DNA of 64,000 nucleotides, taken from contig CAWGPY010000001.1 of NCBI GenBank assembly GCA_963824595.1, positions 558,001 to 622,000 on the forward strand, in the 5' to 3' direction. The stretch is from Cybelea sp963824595 (GTDB lineage: Bacteria; Vulcanimicrobiota; Vulcanimicrobiia; Vulcanimicrobiales; Vulcanimicrobiaceae). The position numbers and the translations under genes are program-made. The notes beneath the pieces are model-generated. The model was given only the letters and a program-made list of their open reading frames with translations. It did not search any database and had not been told where the DNA came from. Positions 31,814 to 40,371 of the stretch are shown here, piece by piece (positions within the stretch are counted from its first letter, which is position 1; each line of letters starts with the position of its first letter).

Positions 31814-33004
31814 TTGATCGGGCGCCGGAGCTTCTTAACTTCTCTCGCCGCGGCCGGCCTCGCGCCGGCCGCGGCGAGAGCGGCGAACGCGTCTGCGGAG
31901 CCGCTGCGCTCGTCGCTCGTGCTCAGCGGCGGCGGCGCGCGCGGCGCCTACGAGGCGGGCGTCGTCGGGGCGCTCGCGGCGGTCGCGGGAACTGCCGACG
32001 GCGCGGCGCTGCCGCCCTACGAACTCGTTTGCGGAGCGTCAATCGGGGCGCTCAACGGCTGGTTCGTGGCGACGGGGCAATACACGAAGCTGCGCGAGCT
32101 CTGGTACGGCATCGCCGGCGCGCAAATCATCCGTCCGAAACGCCAATACGCCGCGCTGCGCGACCCCGAGAGCGGCCTGCTCGACCGAGCCGCGGCCGCG
32201 GTGAGCGTCTCCCGGCTCACGCGGAATGAAAGCGGCATCTTACAGAGCGAGCCGGTCGCCGACTGGATCGCCCGCAACGTCGATCCCTCGACCCCGCTCG
32301 TGATGCCGTTGATCTGGGCCGTGACGAACCTCACGCATCAGCGGCCCGAATACTTCTTCATCGACCCGCACGAGCGAACGGTGGGCTTCAGCACGCGCGT
32401 CACGGAGGCGCTGCGGATCTCGCTCGGTCCCCAGACCGAAGTGCGCGAGGCCACCCCGGACTTGCTGCTCACGGCGCTCTTTGCGTCGGCTGCGATACCC
32501 GTCGCCTTCGATCCGGTGATGATGCCCGGGCCGGACGGCACCCTCAACGCCTACTGCGACGGCGGAGTCGCGAGCAACTCGCCCGTCGGCATCGCGCACT
32601 CGATCGCCGACGCCGCCGACGTGATCTTGCTCGATCCGCCCTTCGAGCCCGAGCCGGCGCTCGACGACGCCGTCGAGGTAGCGTTCGGCGCGTACGGCAC
32701 GATGCAGCGCAAGCTGCTCGAGGTCGAGATGCGCACGGCCTACTTTCAGTCCGTGGGACGACGGGCGCTCGAACGCCTCACCGCGGCCGACGTCGGACGG
32801 GTGACGCGCGGAAACAAACTGCTCGCGAACTACGTCGAGAGCGTTCCGCAGACCGAATTGCGGTATATCCGGCCGACTAAGACGTTGCCGGTTACCACCG
32901 TCGGCTTCTCCGACGCGGCAGGGATCGTCGCGACCTACCGCACCGGCTGGGAAGACGTCGCCCGCGGCTTCTCGCCGTACGACTGGGAGACGTTCGTCCT
33001 CTAG
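31814..33004 (+). CDS. Patatin-like phospholipase, Tat-exported
   Basis: 396 aa from TTG 31814. A twin-arginine signal (GRRSFLTSLAAAGLAPAAAR) precedes the patatin domain: oxyanion loop LVLSGGGARGAYEAG, nucleophile GASIG, and catalytic Asp in AYCDGGVASNSPVG. It should cleave acyl chains from phospholipids or other lipids outside the cytoplasm. Its place as the fourth gene behind three exported phosphoesterases suggests joint attack on lipids: deacylation by this enzyme and head-group release by the others. That pairing is inference. Confidence 0.9.
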   Translation: MIGRRSFLTSLAAAGLAPAAARAANASAEPLRSSLVLSGGGARGAYEAGVVGALAAVAGTADGAALPPYELVCGASIGALNGWFVATGQYTKLRELWYGIAGAQIIRPKRQYAALRDPESGLLDRAAAAVSVSRLTRNESGILQSEPVADWIARNVDPSTPLVMPLIWAVTNLTHQRPEYFFIDPHERTVGFSTRVTEALRISLGPQTEVREATPDLLLTALFASAAIPVAFDPVMMPGPDGTLNAYCDGGVASNSPVGIAHSIADAADVILLDPPFEPEPALDDAVEVAFGAYGTMQRKLLEVEMRTAYFQSVGRRALERLTAADVGRVTRGNKLLANYVESVPQTELRYIRPTKTLPVTTVGFSDAAGIVATYRTGWEDVARGFSPYDWETFVL

Positions 33005-33010
33005 GCCGCT

Positions 33011-34012
33011 CTATTTCCCCGACGGCATCGCGAGGAAGCCGTTCGTGTTTCCGCCGCCGTCAACGTAGTAGCCCACGAGATCGTGATGGTTCTGGATCCC
33101 GGTGATGACCGACGTTCCACCACTGTCCGGATCGTCGATCGGGGCGACCCACTGCGGCGTTCCGAGCAGATTGTCGAGCACAAACCCGTGTACGGCGCCC
33201 GCCGAGTCGGTGTACATGCCGGCGATCTCGTCCTGCCAGTTGATGCTCAGCGCCTCGGTCATCTTGGCGCTTCCTTTATAAGTGAACTCCGTGTAGACGC
33301 CGCCCTTCAAGAAGAAGCCCTCGGTGGATCCGTCCGACTTCGTGAAGTAGCCGACGATGTCGCCCTTGCCATTGATGCCCGTCGCCACCGCGCTTACCGA
33401 GCCGGGCGGAACGATGCCGTGGAACTGGCCGGTCGGAACGATCAGCTCGAAGGCGTGTTTGACGTTGTTCGTGTCGGTGTAGTAGCCCACGCCGAGGTTC
33501 GAATCGCTCAGACCCAGGATCTTGGTCACGTTCGTGTCGCCGTGGGTATGCGGGTCCTTGTAGCTGTCCCAGAAGCCGTTGGCCGTGTAGATGAACCCAA
33601 ACGTTCCGACGTTGGTCGTATACCAGCCGGCGATATCGTTGTGGTTGTCCATGGCCGTGAGGACGGTGTTGGCCGCCCCGGGATACAGCTCGGTGCGGTA
33701 GTGCGAGTTCCCGTACTTGCGGATGATGTAGCCCACGCTCGGATCCGAGGGGCTGCCGCTGCCGTAGTAGCCGCAGATCTTTCCGAGATTGTTGATGCCG
33801 AGCAGCTCGTTGAACGCCGGATCGTCGGGGTTGTTCAGCTTTCTGAAGTTGTAGGCGCTGGTCTTGCGCACACTGCTGCTTGCGTCGCTCGGCGACGTTA
33901 ATGCAGGAGTGGCCGATGAAGGTCCGCTGCACGCGGCGATCCCCGGAACGACGATTCCGAGGCCGAGGACGGTCAGCGCTTGCTTACATGAGCGAAGTAG
34001 AGAGTGAGACAT
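33011..34012 (-). CDS. Lipoprotein with HAF-type repeats
   Basis: 333 aa from ATG 34012, chosen because GAGGGAA lies just upstream. Lipobox VVPGIAACSG. The mature part consists of about seven units of 40-45 residues with the pattern G-I-N-x-x-G-x-I-x-G-Y-[YF] (LLGINNLGKICGYYG, TGINGKGDIVGYFT, SINWQDEIAGMYT), matching the HAF family of extracellular repeats, which probably form a propeller. Function of such proteins is unknown. It is convergent with the patatin gene. Confidence 0.78.
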   Translation of the reverse strand: MSHSLLRSCKQALTVLGLGIVVPGIAACSGPSSATPALTSPSDASSSVRKTSAYNFRKLNNPDDPAFNELLGINNLGKICGYYGSGSPSDPSVGYIIRKYGNSHYRTELYPGAANTVLTAMDNHNDIAGWYTTNVGTFGFIYTANGFWDSYKDPHTHGDTNVTKILGLSDSNLGVGYYTDTNNVKHAFELIVPTGQFHGIVPPGSVSAVATGINGKGDIVGYFTKSDGSTEGFFLKGGVYTEFTYKGSAKMTEALSINWQDEIAGMYTDSAGAVHGFVLDNLLGTPQWVAPIDDPDSGGTSVITGIQNHHDLVGYYVDGGGNTNGFLAMPSGK

Positions 34013-34203
34013 GTGAAGTTCCCTCATTGGATGGCGATAGATGACGGGTCGCGGCCTCCGCCATTGGGACAGCACGAAGCCGGGGGCTCCTCAAACGCGT
34101 GGAGGGACCCCAAGCGATGCCCAATGGTACCCCGATCCCGCTAGGTTTATTTAAAGTAAGTGCAAAGTTTGCCAAGCGGCCCTATCCTTGGAGGCTATTT
34201 GGT

Positions 34204-34226
34204 ACTAGTATATTCGTACTACTAGT
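34204..34226. promoter_or_regulatory. Inverted repeat ACTAGTA-N9-TACTAGT in an AT-rich intergenic block
   Basis: Perfect 7-base arms in the 256-base gap between two divergent lipoprotein genes. The surrounding stretch (about 34140-34230) is markedly richer in A+T than the genes. It could be an operator or overlap promoters for either gene. Apart from this and a small GGCGC-N5-GCGCC hairpin near 34237, I see nothing in the gap. Confidence 0.35.
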
Positions 34227-34268
34227 TTTGCTTCCTGGCGCCCCCAGCGCCGAAAGGCTTAGACATAA

Positions 34269-34622
34269 ATGCGTAACATGATCGTCGTGGCTTCCCTCGC
34301 CGTAGCCGCTTCATTACTCGGCGGCTGCGCAGGCGGCGGCCTGACCGGCGGTTCTATGCTGCCTCCAGCGAGCCGGATGCATAATTCCGACGTTGTGGGC
34401 GCCGGCCCAGCGATGCGGTCCAACGACGTGATCGGCGGCGGCCCGGCCATGCGCGGCAACGCTCGCATGCACCGGCACGAGGTAGTCGGCGGTGGTCCGG
34501 CCATGAAGCCGGGCGACGTTACCGGCGGCGGACCGGGGATGAAGCCGGGCGACGTTACGGGCGGCGGACCTGGGATGAAGCCGGGCGACGTTGTGGGTGC
34601 TGGGCCGGCTCCGGCCCACTAG
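34269..34622 (+). CDS. Small lipoprotein built of Met-Lys-Pro-Gly-Asp-Val repeats
   Basis: 117 aa from ATG 34269 (ATG 34278 is an alternative). Lipobox AASLLGGCAG. The whole mature protein is a degenerate-to-perfect array of about 12-17-residue units of the form [HN]-x-x-x-V-x-G-[AG]-G-P-[AG]-M; the last three are MKPGDVTGGGPG-like and nearly identical at DNA level. It probably extends as a flexible surface protein. No catalytic residues. Confidence 0.65.
   Translation: MRNMIVVASLAVAASLLGGCAGGGLTGGSMLPPASRMHNSDVVGAGPAMRSNDVIGGGPAMRGNARMHRHEVVGGGPAMKPGDVTGGGPGMKPGDVTGGGPGMKPGDVVGAGPAPAH
34503..34610 (+). repeat. Three tandem 36-base repeats within the lipoprotein gene
   Basis: Units start at 34503, 34539 and 34575, each ATGAAGCCGGGCGACGTT followed by a variable 18-base half. 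The first two differ at only a few positions and the third more. The in-frame unit encodes 12 residues. The number of units probably varies between strains. Confidence 0.85.
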
Positions 34623-34732
34623 GCCGTATTGGAAGGGACCGTGCGGCCGATGTGGTACAATGACGGCAGCATTGTCCGGCGATGAAAAACGCGGGGCCCT
34701 AAAATCATGCTTTTAACCAGTTGACGGGGACG

Positions 34733-36283
34733 ATGTTTACAAGCGCGATACTTAGCCGCTCCGGCTTCGATGCCGGAGAGTTCGATCGAGCCTACGCGGC
34801 TGCGGACTTTGACCGCTGCCGCCAGCTCGTTGCTGCGGGGGACTGCTTCGATGCAGTCCTCGCGGGAGCGCGCGTCGCGATCCGCGAGCGCCGCTACATG
34901 GAGGTCATCGCAGCGCTCACCGACCTCCCGAAAGACTCTCCGGAGGCCCGGATCCCGCGGGACGTGCTGCTCGGCGCGGCGCTTGGGTTCACGCGCGACT
35001 TCGCCGCCGGGCGCCGGCTGATCGATCGCGCGCTGACCGCGATGGCGCGCGACCACGAGTGGTATTACGACGCGGTCCATTACCGCGGCCTGATCGCATG
35101 GATGAAGCAGGACTACCGCGACGCGGCAGCGGCCGCCGATGAGCAACTCGAGTCGGACGACCGGAACAACCGGGCCCGGGCGCGGATCCTGCTCTCGTGG
35201 GTCGCGCTCCGCCGCGGCGAGATTCTCCGCCAGGTGGACGAGCTGCAGAAGGCGCTGGACGAGCTGGATCAGGCCGATTTGCCCGATCAGTTCCTGCGCG
35301 CGAACGCCCTCACCACGCTCGGGCTGCTCTGCCGGGAGTTACCGCTGCAGGAGGTGGGCGATCGCGTCCGCAGCGTCTTCGAGTCCCTTCCGTGGACGCC
35401 GTCCCTGCAGCTCGACCGCTTCCACGTGACGCGTTTCCTGGGCGCCATCGACGAACTCGACGGCAACGAGTTGGCCGCCTTCGCCGGTTTCCGTAAGGCC
35501 GCGCGGCTGGCGCCCTCAGAGCACTGGAGCGTCTTCTGCTACCTCGACCGCGCCCTGCTCGCGAAGAACACGGGCGAGATGGCCTTCGCAACGGAACAGC
35601 TGCTCGAGGCGCACGAGATCGCGCAACGCGTGCCGTGGAACGAGGCGAACGGCGAAGAGCGCGCGGCGCTCCTCGTGCTGGCGGAGCTCTTCGCGCACGA
35701 CGATCCTCCGATAGCGGAGCAGTATCTCGCGCGGTTCCGAACGCTCTCGAGTTCCGTCATCCCCATCCTTTCGTACGGGACCGACCCGCGCGTCAAAGGA
35801 TTCGAGGCCTACTCGCAGGGCATCGCGTGGCTGCGCCTCGGAGACGCCGACGAAGGAAAGGCGGCCCTCACCGAAGCGTGGTCCATCTTCGAAGATTTCA
35901 ACTATGCGTGGCGAGCGGCGCTCTGCGCGCTGGCAATGTTCGACGCGACGCACGACCGGCGCTGGGCGACGCGGGCCGCGCGCCAAATCGAGCCGTGGCC
36001 GCACAGCTGGATCGCACGCCGGGTCGCCGAGGCGTCGAGCAACTCGGTGCTCCGTCTCGACCGGATTCCGCCGGCGAAGCGCGAGGTTCTCGAGCTCGTT
36101 CGCGCCGGACGCCGTAACACGGAGATCGCGAAGGAGTTGGGCCGCAGTCCGAACACCGTGCGCAACCAATTGTCGCAGCTCTTCCAGACGTTCAACGTCA
36201 AGAGCCGCGCCGAGCTGGTGGCCGTGCTCTCGAAGCCGGTGGTGCCGATCAACGCCTTCATGCGCCGCCACCACACCAACTAA
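34733..36283 (+). CDS. TPR-containing LuxR-type transcriptional regulator
   Basis: 516 aa from ATG 34733 (TTG 34721 is less likely). About 430 residues of helical TPR-like repeats (FDRCRQLVAAGDCFDAVLAG, HYRGLIAWMKQDYRDAAAAA) end in a LuxR/GerE helix-turn-helix: LDRIPPAKREVLELVRAGRR, NTEIAKELGRSPNTVRNQLS, KSRAELVAVL. The TPR part likely senses a protein or peptide; no ATPase domain is present, unlike MalT/LAL regulators. Targets unknown; the aquaporin-like gene follows after a terminator-like hairpin. Confidence 0.83.
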   Translation: MFTSAILSRSGFDAGEFDRAYAAADFDRCRQLVAAGDCFDAVLAGARVAIRERRYMEVIAALTDLPKDSPEARIPRDVLLGAALGFTRDFAAGRRLIDRALTAMARDHEWYYDAVHYRGLIAWMKQDYRDAAAAADEQLESDDRNNRARARILLSWVALRRGEILRQVDELQKALDELDQADLPDQFLRANALTTLGLLCRELPLQEVGDRVRSVFESLPWTPSLQLDRFHVTRFLGAIDELDGNELAAFAGFRKAARLAPSEHWSVFCYLDRALLAKNTGEMAFATEQLLEAHEIAQRVPWNEANGEERAALLVLAELFAHDDPPIAEQYLARFRTLSSSVIPILSYGTDPRVKGFEAYSQGIAWLRLGDADEGKAALTEAWSIFEDFNYAWRAALCALAMFDATHDRRWATRAARQIEPWPHSWIARRVAEASSNSVLRLDRIPPAKREVLELVRAGRRNTEIAKELGRSPNTVRNQLSQLFQTFNVKSRAELVAVLSKPVVPINAFMRRHHTN

Positions 36284-36307
36284 CGCTTCGCGAAATCCCG
36301 GCAATTG

Positions 36308-36343
36308 AGGGGCTGCGACCTCGGTTCGCGGCCCTAATGTTTT
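36308..36343 (+). terminator. Probable terminator after the LuxR-type gene
   Basis: AGGG-(G)-CTGCGA and TCGCGGCCCT form a ten-pair stem with one bulged G and a 7-base loop, followed by AATGTTTT. The T-stretch is short, so termination may be partial. Confidence 0.45.
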
Positions 36344-36367
36344 GCACGAAGTGGGTATGAGAGCGAT

Positions 36368-37090
36368 GTGGCGCGCAACGGAGGCGAGACCCAGCCGGCC
36401 TCGATCGTTCAGAAGGCGGCCGCGGAGCTGGTGGGCACCTTTGCGATCACGCTGGTCGCGACGACGGTGGACGTGCTCTACTTTACGCGCGCCGGCAACG
36501 TCGACTTCGTGTCGCGATGGCTCGCGCGCGGATTCATTACGACCGCGCTGATCTACGCGTTCTCCGGCATCTCGGGCGCTCACCTCGACCCCGCGGTCTC
36601 GCTCGGTTTCGCCGTTCGCCGCGCGATGCCGGTCGGACAGATGCTGTGGTACTGGGTTGCGCAGTTTGCCGGCGGACTCGCCGCGGCGCTGCTGGTCTTT
36701 GCGTTATGGGGGCATGCGATCGCGCTCGGTGCGAGCCATCCCGGCCCTCAGTTCACCCGCGCCGAGGCCGTTGCCGCCGAAACAGTGGTGACGTTCATTC
36801 TGATGACGGTAATCCTGTTGACCGCCGAGGAAGACGCGGCCGTCGGCAAGCAGTCCGCGCTGGCCGTCGGACTGACCGTCGCCGCGTGCGGTTTCTTCGA
36901 CGGACCGGTCAGCGGCGCGTCGATGAATCCCGCGCGGTCCATCCCGCCGCAAATCCTCGGCGGCACGGCCGATCTCGCATGGATCTACCTCGCGGGACCG
37001 TTCGCGGGCGCGCTCCTGGCCGCGCTGATCGCGATGCTGTTCTTCGCGCGTCCCAATCGCGGCGAGCGGCGAGCGGCTAAGGGACGTTGA
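36368..37090 (+). CDS. Aquaporin-family (MIP) channel with altered first NPA box
   Basis: 240 aa from GTG 36368, six membrane segments in two halves as in all MIP proteins. The second pore motif is canonical (GASMNPARSIPPQ, Asn187-Pro-Ala with the following Arg). The first reads SGAHLDPAVSLGF, Asp74 in place of Asn. Polar selectivity residues cannot be judged without alignment, so water, glycerol or another small solute are all possible. Its end overlaps the convergent gene by 14 bases. Confidence 0.85.
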   Translation: MARNGGETQPASIVQKAAAELVGTFAITLVATTVDVLYFTRAGNVDFVSRWLARGFITTALIYAFSGISGAHLDPAVSLGFAVRRAMPVGQMLWYWVAQFAGGLAAALLVFALWGHAIALGASHPGPQFTRAEAVAAETVVTFILMTVILLTAEEDAAVGKQSALAVGLTVAACGFFDGPVSGASMNPARSIPPQILGGTADLAWIYLAGPFAGALLAALIAMLFFARPNRGERRAAKGR

Positions 37091-37628
37091 GCGGCCGCAC
37101 CGTCAGCGGAACCTCGCCGAGGGCGCGAAACGTTCGCTCCTCTTCCCACTGCGGCCACCAACCCGCCACCAGCGTGTCCAGCGGCCCCCAGATCACGACC
37201 CAGCCCGCGACGATGAGGCTTTCCGCTGCGAGCGTGCGCAGCGCCTCGGGGACGAACGCGAGGCGCCCGACCGCCGTGGAAGCCGCCAGGCTGATCCCGA
37301 AGAAGAAGATGCCGACCAGCAGCGTCCGCAAGCCCACCCATCGCATCGCAGCGAGTTTGCGGCGCGCCTCGGCGACCGCGTGATGGCAGTAACGGCGGAA
37401 CGCGCGCTGCACGTCGGCCTCCGTGTGGTGGGTCATCGCTTCGGCCGGCACCACCACGCAGAGACGAGCCGTCCGCAGCCGTGAGACGAGATGCGGGAGC
37501 TGCGCCAGCCGGGCTATGCTTCCGATGGCCTCGACGTCGTCGCTGAACGGGTCGAACTCCCGGTCGCGAAAGAGGTCGCGAACGTCGTCAACGTTGATCT
37601 CGATCGGATTTTCGTGCGTGGACGGCAT
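37077..37628 (-). CDS. Membrane protein of unknown function
   Basis: 183 aa from ATG 37628 with GAGGAGA 10 bases upstream. The N-terminal 100 residues are soluble and charged (INVDDVRDLFRDREFDPFSD, LVSRLRTARLCVVVPAEAMT). Two membrane segments follow (LLVGIFFFGISLAAST and AAESLIVAGWVVIWGPLDTL), with the C terminus (EEERTFRALGEVPLTVRPL) after them. A frame continues upstream to 38957 but it is antisense to the cyclase gene and not credible. Divergent from the cyclase regulator; shared control is possible. Not recognised. Confidence 0.65.
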   Translation of the reverse strand: MPSTHENPIEINVDDVRDLFRDREFDPFSDDVEAIGSIARLAQLPHLVSRLRTARLCVVVPAEAMTHHTEADVQRAFRRYCHHAVAEARRKLAAMRWVGLRTLLVGIFFFGISLAASTAVGRLAFVPEALRTLAAESLIVAGWVVIWGPLDTLVAGWWPQWEEERTFRALGEVPLTVRPLNVP

Positions 37629-37697
37629 GATCGTTGTAGTCTCCTCTCGCGGCGGCGGGAAAAGGGTTCGCGCCGAGCCGGGCGTGAAGGTTTCGAC

Positions 37698-40364
37698 GTG
37701 CAACTTCCTACGGGCACGGTCGTTTTCTTGTTTTCGGACATCGAAGGCAGCACGCGCCGCTGGGAACGCTACGGTGACGCGATGCGCGACGCCTTGCGCC
37801 GGCACGACGAGATTTTGCGCTCCGAGATCGAGGCGCATCGGGGCTACGTCTTCAAGACGATCGGCGACGCGTTTTGCGCGGCGTTCCGGACGATCGGTGA
37901 CGGGCTCGCAGCTGCGGTCGGCGTCCAGCGGCGCATCGCTCGCGAAGACTTCGGCAAAATAGAAGGCCTCGCCGTGCGAATGGCGCTGCACGCCGGCGAG
38001 ACGGACGAACGCGGAGGCGACTACTTCGGCCCGGCGGTGAACCGCACCGCGCGCCTGCTCTCGGCCGGACACGGCGGCCAGATCCTGCTGTCGCGCGTCG
38101 CGGCGGACCTCGCGCTCCGCGACCTTCCCGACGGCATCACGCTGCGCCATCTCGGCACGCTGCCCCTGCGCGACATTGACGAGCCCGAGAGCGTCTACCA
38201 GCCGGTCGGGGCCGACCTGCGCGCGGAGTTCAAAGCGCTGCGCGCGCTCGAAACTCCGCCCAACAACCTTCCGCGCCAGACGACGAGCTTCGTCGGCCGC
38301 AACGACGACTTGCTGCGCGTCGAGGCGCTGCTGCACGGCGGGGCGGTGGTGACGATCGTCGGCGCCGGGGGCATCGGCAAGACGAGGCTCGCGCTCGAGG
38401 TCGCCTGGAGCCTGCTCGCCGACCAGCGTGACGGCGGGTGGTTCGTTGATCTGTCGTCCATCGTCAGCGCGCCGGCGGTGCCGGATGCAATGCTCTCCGC
38501 GCTGGGCGCGCCGCGTCTGCCCGATCGCGCTCCCGAGGAATCGCTCCTCGCCTTTCTCGAGAAGCGCGAACTGTTGCTGATCCTCGACAACAGCGAGCAT
38601 CTCGTGACGGCGGTTGCCGTTATCGCCGCGCAGATCGCGGCGCGCTGCCCGCTCGTGACGGTGCTCGTGACCAGCCGCGAACCGCTCGACATCTCGTGCG
38701 AGCGGATCTATCGCCTGGAGACTCTCGATGCGCGCGCCGCGGCTGCGTTGTTCGCCGATCGTGCGCGCGCGGTCGATCCCGCGTTCCGGGTCGAAGGCAA
38801 CGCCGACGCGATCGAGGAGATCTGCGAGCGTCTCGACGGCATCGCGCTGGCCGTGGAGCTCGCGGCGGCGCGCGTGCGCGCGATGCCGGTCGCGGAGCTC
38901 GCCGCGCATCTGCAGCTGCGTCTGCTGGCCGGCGGCCGCGACCGGCGCCCGCGCCAACAGACGATGCGCGCGCTCATTGACTGGAGCTACGACCTGCTAT
39001 CGGAAGACGAGCGGCGCGTTCTCCGGCGGTGCTCGGTGTTCGTTCGCGGATTCACGGCGGAGGTCGCACGCGCGGTGTGTGGCGACGGCGCGGGCGAGCT
39101 CGAAATGCTCGAAGCGCTGGGGTCGCTCGTGGACAAGTCGCTGGTCGTGGCCGACGCCCGGGCGGCCCGCTACCGCCTGCTCGAGCCGATTCGCGAGTAC
39201 GCCGCGCAGAAGCTGGCCGACGCGGGAGAGTTGCAGGAGATCATGCGCCGGCACGCCGCCGCATTCGCGGCGGTCGCACGGTCGGCATACGATGAGTACG
39301 ATACGGATCCCGCTCCCGACTGGCTCGCACGGATGGAGCGCGATCTCGCTAACTTTCGGGCCGCGCTGCGCTGGAGCGTCGAGGAAGCGAACGATCGCGC
39401 GGTCGGCGCCCGCATCGCCGCCGGCACGACCCCGATCTTCGTGCGGCTCGCGCTGCTCGCCGAGGGCATCGGCTGGTGCGAGCGCGTGTTGACGGCTGAT
39501 TCCGCGTTGCCGGAGACGGTGGAAGCGCCGCTGCACTACGGGCTTTCCATGCTCTACGGCAACCAGGGCGTGGTGAAGAAGGTGCTCGCCGAAGCGCTGG
39601 CCGCGGCCGAGCTCTTCCGCCGCACCGGGGACGAGCGAGGCCTCAGCCGCGCGCTCGCGCAGGCCGCCACGCGCTTCGCGTCCGAGGGCCGTCACGACGA
39701 GTCGCGAGCCGCCGCGCTGGAAGCGCTGGAGCTGGCGCGCGCGAGCGGCGACCGCCGGCTGTTGGCCGATACGCTGCGCCGCTGCGCGACCGCCTTCGCG
39801 AACGAAGGCGTCGAACGAGTCCGCGCGCTCTTCGCCGAGAGCGTCGAGCTTTTTGGGCCGCTCGGGCGCGACGACGAAACGGCGCGCGCGCTGGAATGGT
39901 GGGGGCAGTGGGAGGCGGAGGCCGGCGACTACCGGGCCGCGGCGGATCGCCTGCTCGAGGCGCGGTCGCTCGCGCGCAGCGACCTCGCGACGATGTACTA
40001 TGCGAACAACCTCGCGAGCTTCTATTTGGCGATCGGCGATCTCGCCCGCGCGCAGCCGTTCGCGCGCGAATCGCTCGCCCTTGCCGCCAAGGCGCGCCAT
40101 CCGATTCTCGTGCCGGCGGCGATTGCGTACATCGCGATCGCGGACCGCGAGCGCGACGTTACGCGGGCGGCGCGGCTCTTTGCCTATGCCGAGGGCGCAC
40201 TTCGCGCCGCCGACTGGGAACTCGTGGATTACGAACGCGAGCTCTTCGAGCGCCTTCAGACCGCTCTCGCCGCGGCCGTGCCCGAGCCGGAGCTGTCGCG
40301 CCTGCTCGAGGAGGGCGCCGCCTGGAACGAGGACCGCGCCGTCGCGAACGCGCTATCGGCCTAG
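37698..40364 (+). CDS. Class III nucleotide cyclase - STAND ATPase - TPR regulator
   Basis: 888 aa from GTG 37698 (an upstream start is possible, but the domain begins here). The N-terminal cyclase domain has both metal aspartates, FLFSDIEGSTRRWERYG (Asp14) and FKTIGDAFCAAF (Asp57), and DYFGPAVNRTARLLSAGHGG. An NB-ARC-like ATPase follows with Walker A IVGAGGIGKTRLAL (about 223) and Walker B LLLILDNSEH (about 292), then about 450 residues of TPR-like helices. No DNA-binding domain is seen, unlike the related LuxR or SARP versions. It may make cAMP in response to a ligand sensed by the TPRs. Confidence 0.88.
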   Translation: MQLPTGTVVFLFSDIEGSTRRWERYGDAMRDALRRHDEILRSEIEAHRGYVFKTIGDAFCAAFRTIGDGLAAAVGVQRRIAREDFGKIEGLAVRMALHAGETDERGGDYFGPAVNRTARLLSAGHGGQILLSRVAADLALRDLPDGITLRHLGTLPLRDIDEPESVYQPVGADLRAEFKALRALETPPNNLPRQTTSFVGRNDDLLRVEALLHGGAVVTIVGAGGIGKTRLALEVAWSLLADQRDGGWFVDLSSIVSAPAVPDAMLSALGAPRLPDRAPEESLLAFLEKRELLLILDNSEHLVTAVAVIAAQIAARCPLVTVLVTSREPLDISCERIYRLETLDARAAAALFADRARAVDPAFRVEGNADAIEEICERLDGIALAVELAAARVRAMPVAELAAHLQLRLLAGGRDRRPRQQTMRALIDWSYDLLSEDERRVLRRCSVFVRGFTAEVARAVCGDGAGELEMLEALGSLVDKSLVVADARAARYRLLEPIREYAAQKLADAGELQEIMRRHAAAFAAVARSAYDEYDTDPAPDWLARMERDLANFRAALRWSVEEANDRAVGARIAAGTTPIFVRLALLAEGIGWCERVLTADSALPETVEAPLHYGLSMLYGNQGVVKKVLAEALAAAELFRRTGDERGLSRALAQAATRFASEGRHDESRAAALEALELARASGDRRLLADTLRRCATAFANEGVERVRALFAESVELFGPLGRDDETARALEWWGQWEAEAGDYRAAADRLLEARSLARSDLATMYYANNLASFYLAIGDLARAQPFARESLALAAKARHPILVPAAIAYIAIADRERDVTRAARLFAYAEGALRAADWELVDYERELFERLQTALAAAVPEPELSRLLEEGAAWNEDRAVANALSA

Positions 40365-40371
40365 GATCTCC

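Noticed and set aside
34099..34281. A 60-codon plus-strand frame in the AT-rich gap
   Set aside because: No ribosome site, no recognisable features, and it overlaps the start of the repeat lipoprotein gene in another frame.
34503..34610. Tandem repeats as a CRISPR array
   Set aside because: Units are directly adjacent, in frame within a lipoprotein gene, and have no unique spacers.
37629..38957. Long minus-strand open frame continuing the membrane-protein gene upstream
   Set aside because: It is antisense to the cyclase/ATPase gene, has Arg/Ala/Asp-rich shadow composition, and a well-placed ribosome site marks ATG 37628 as the real start.
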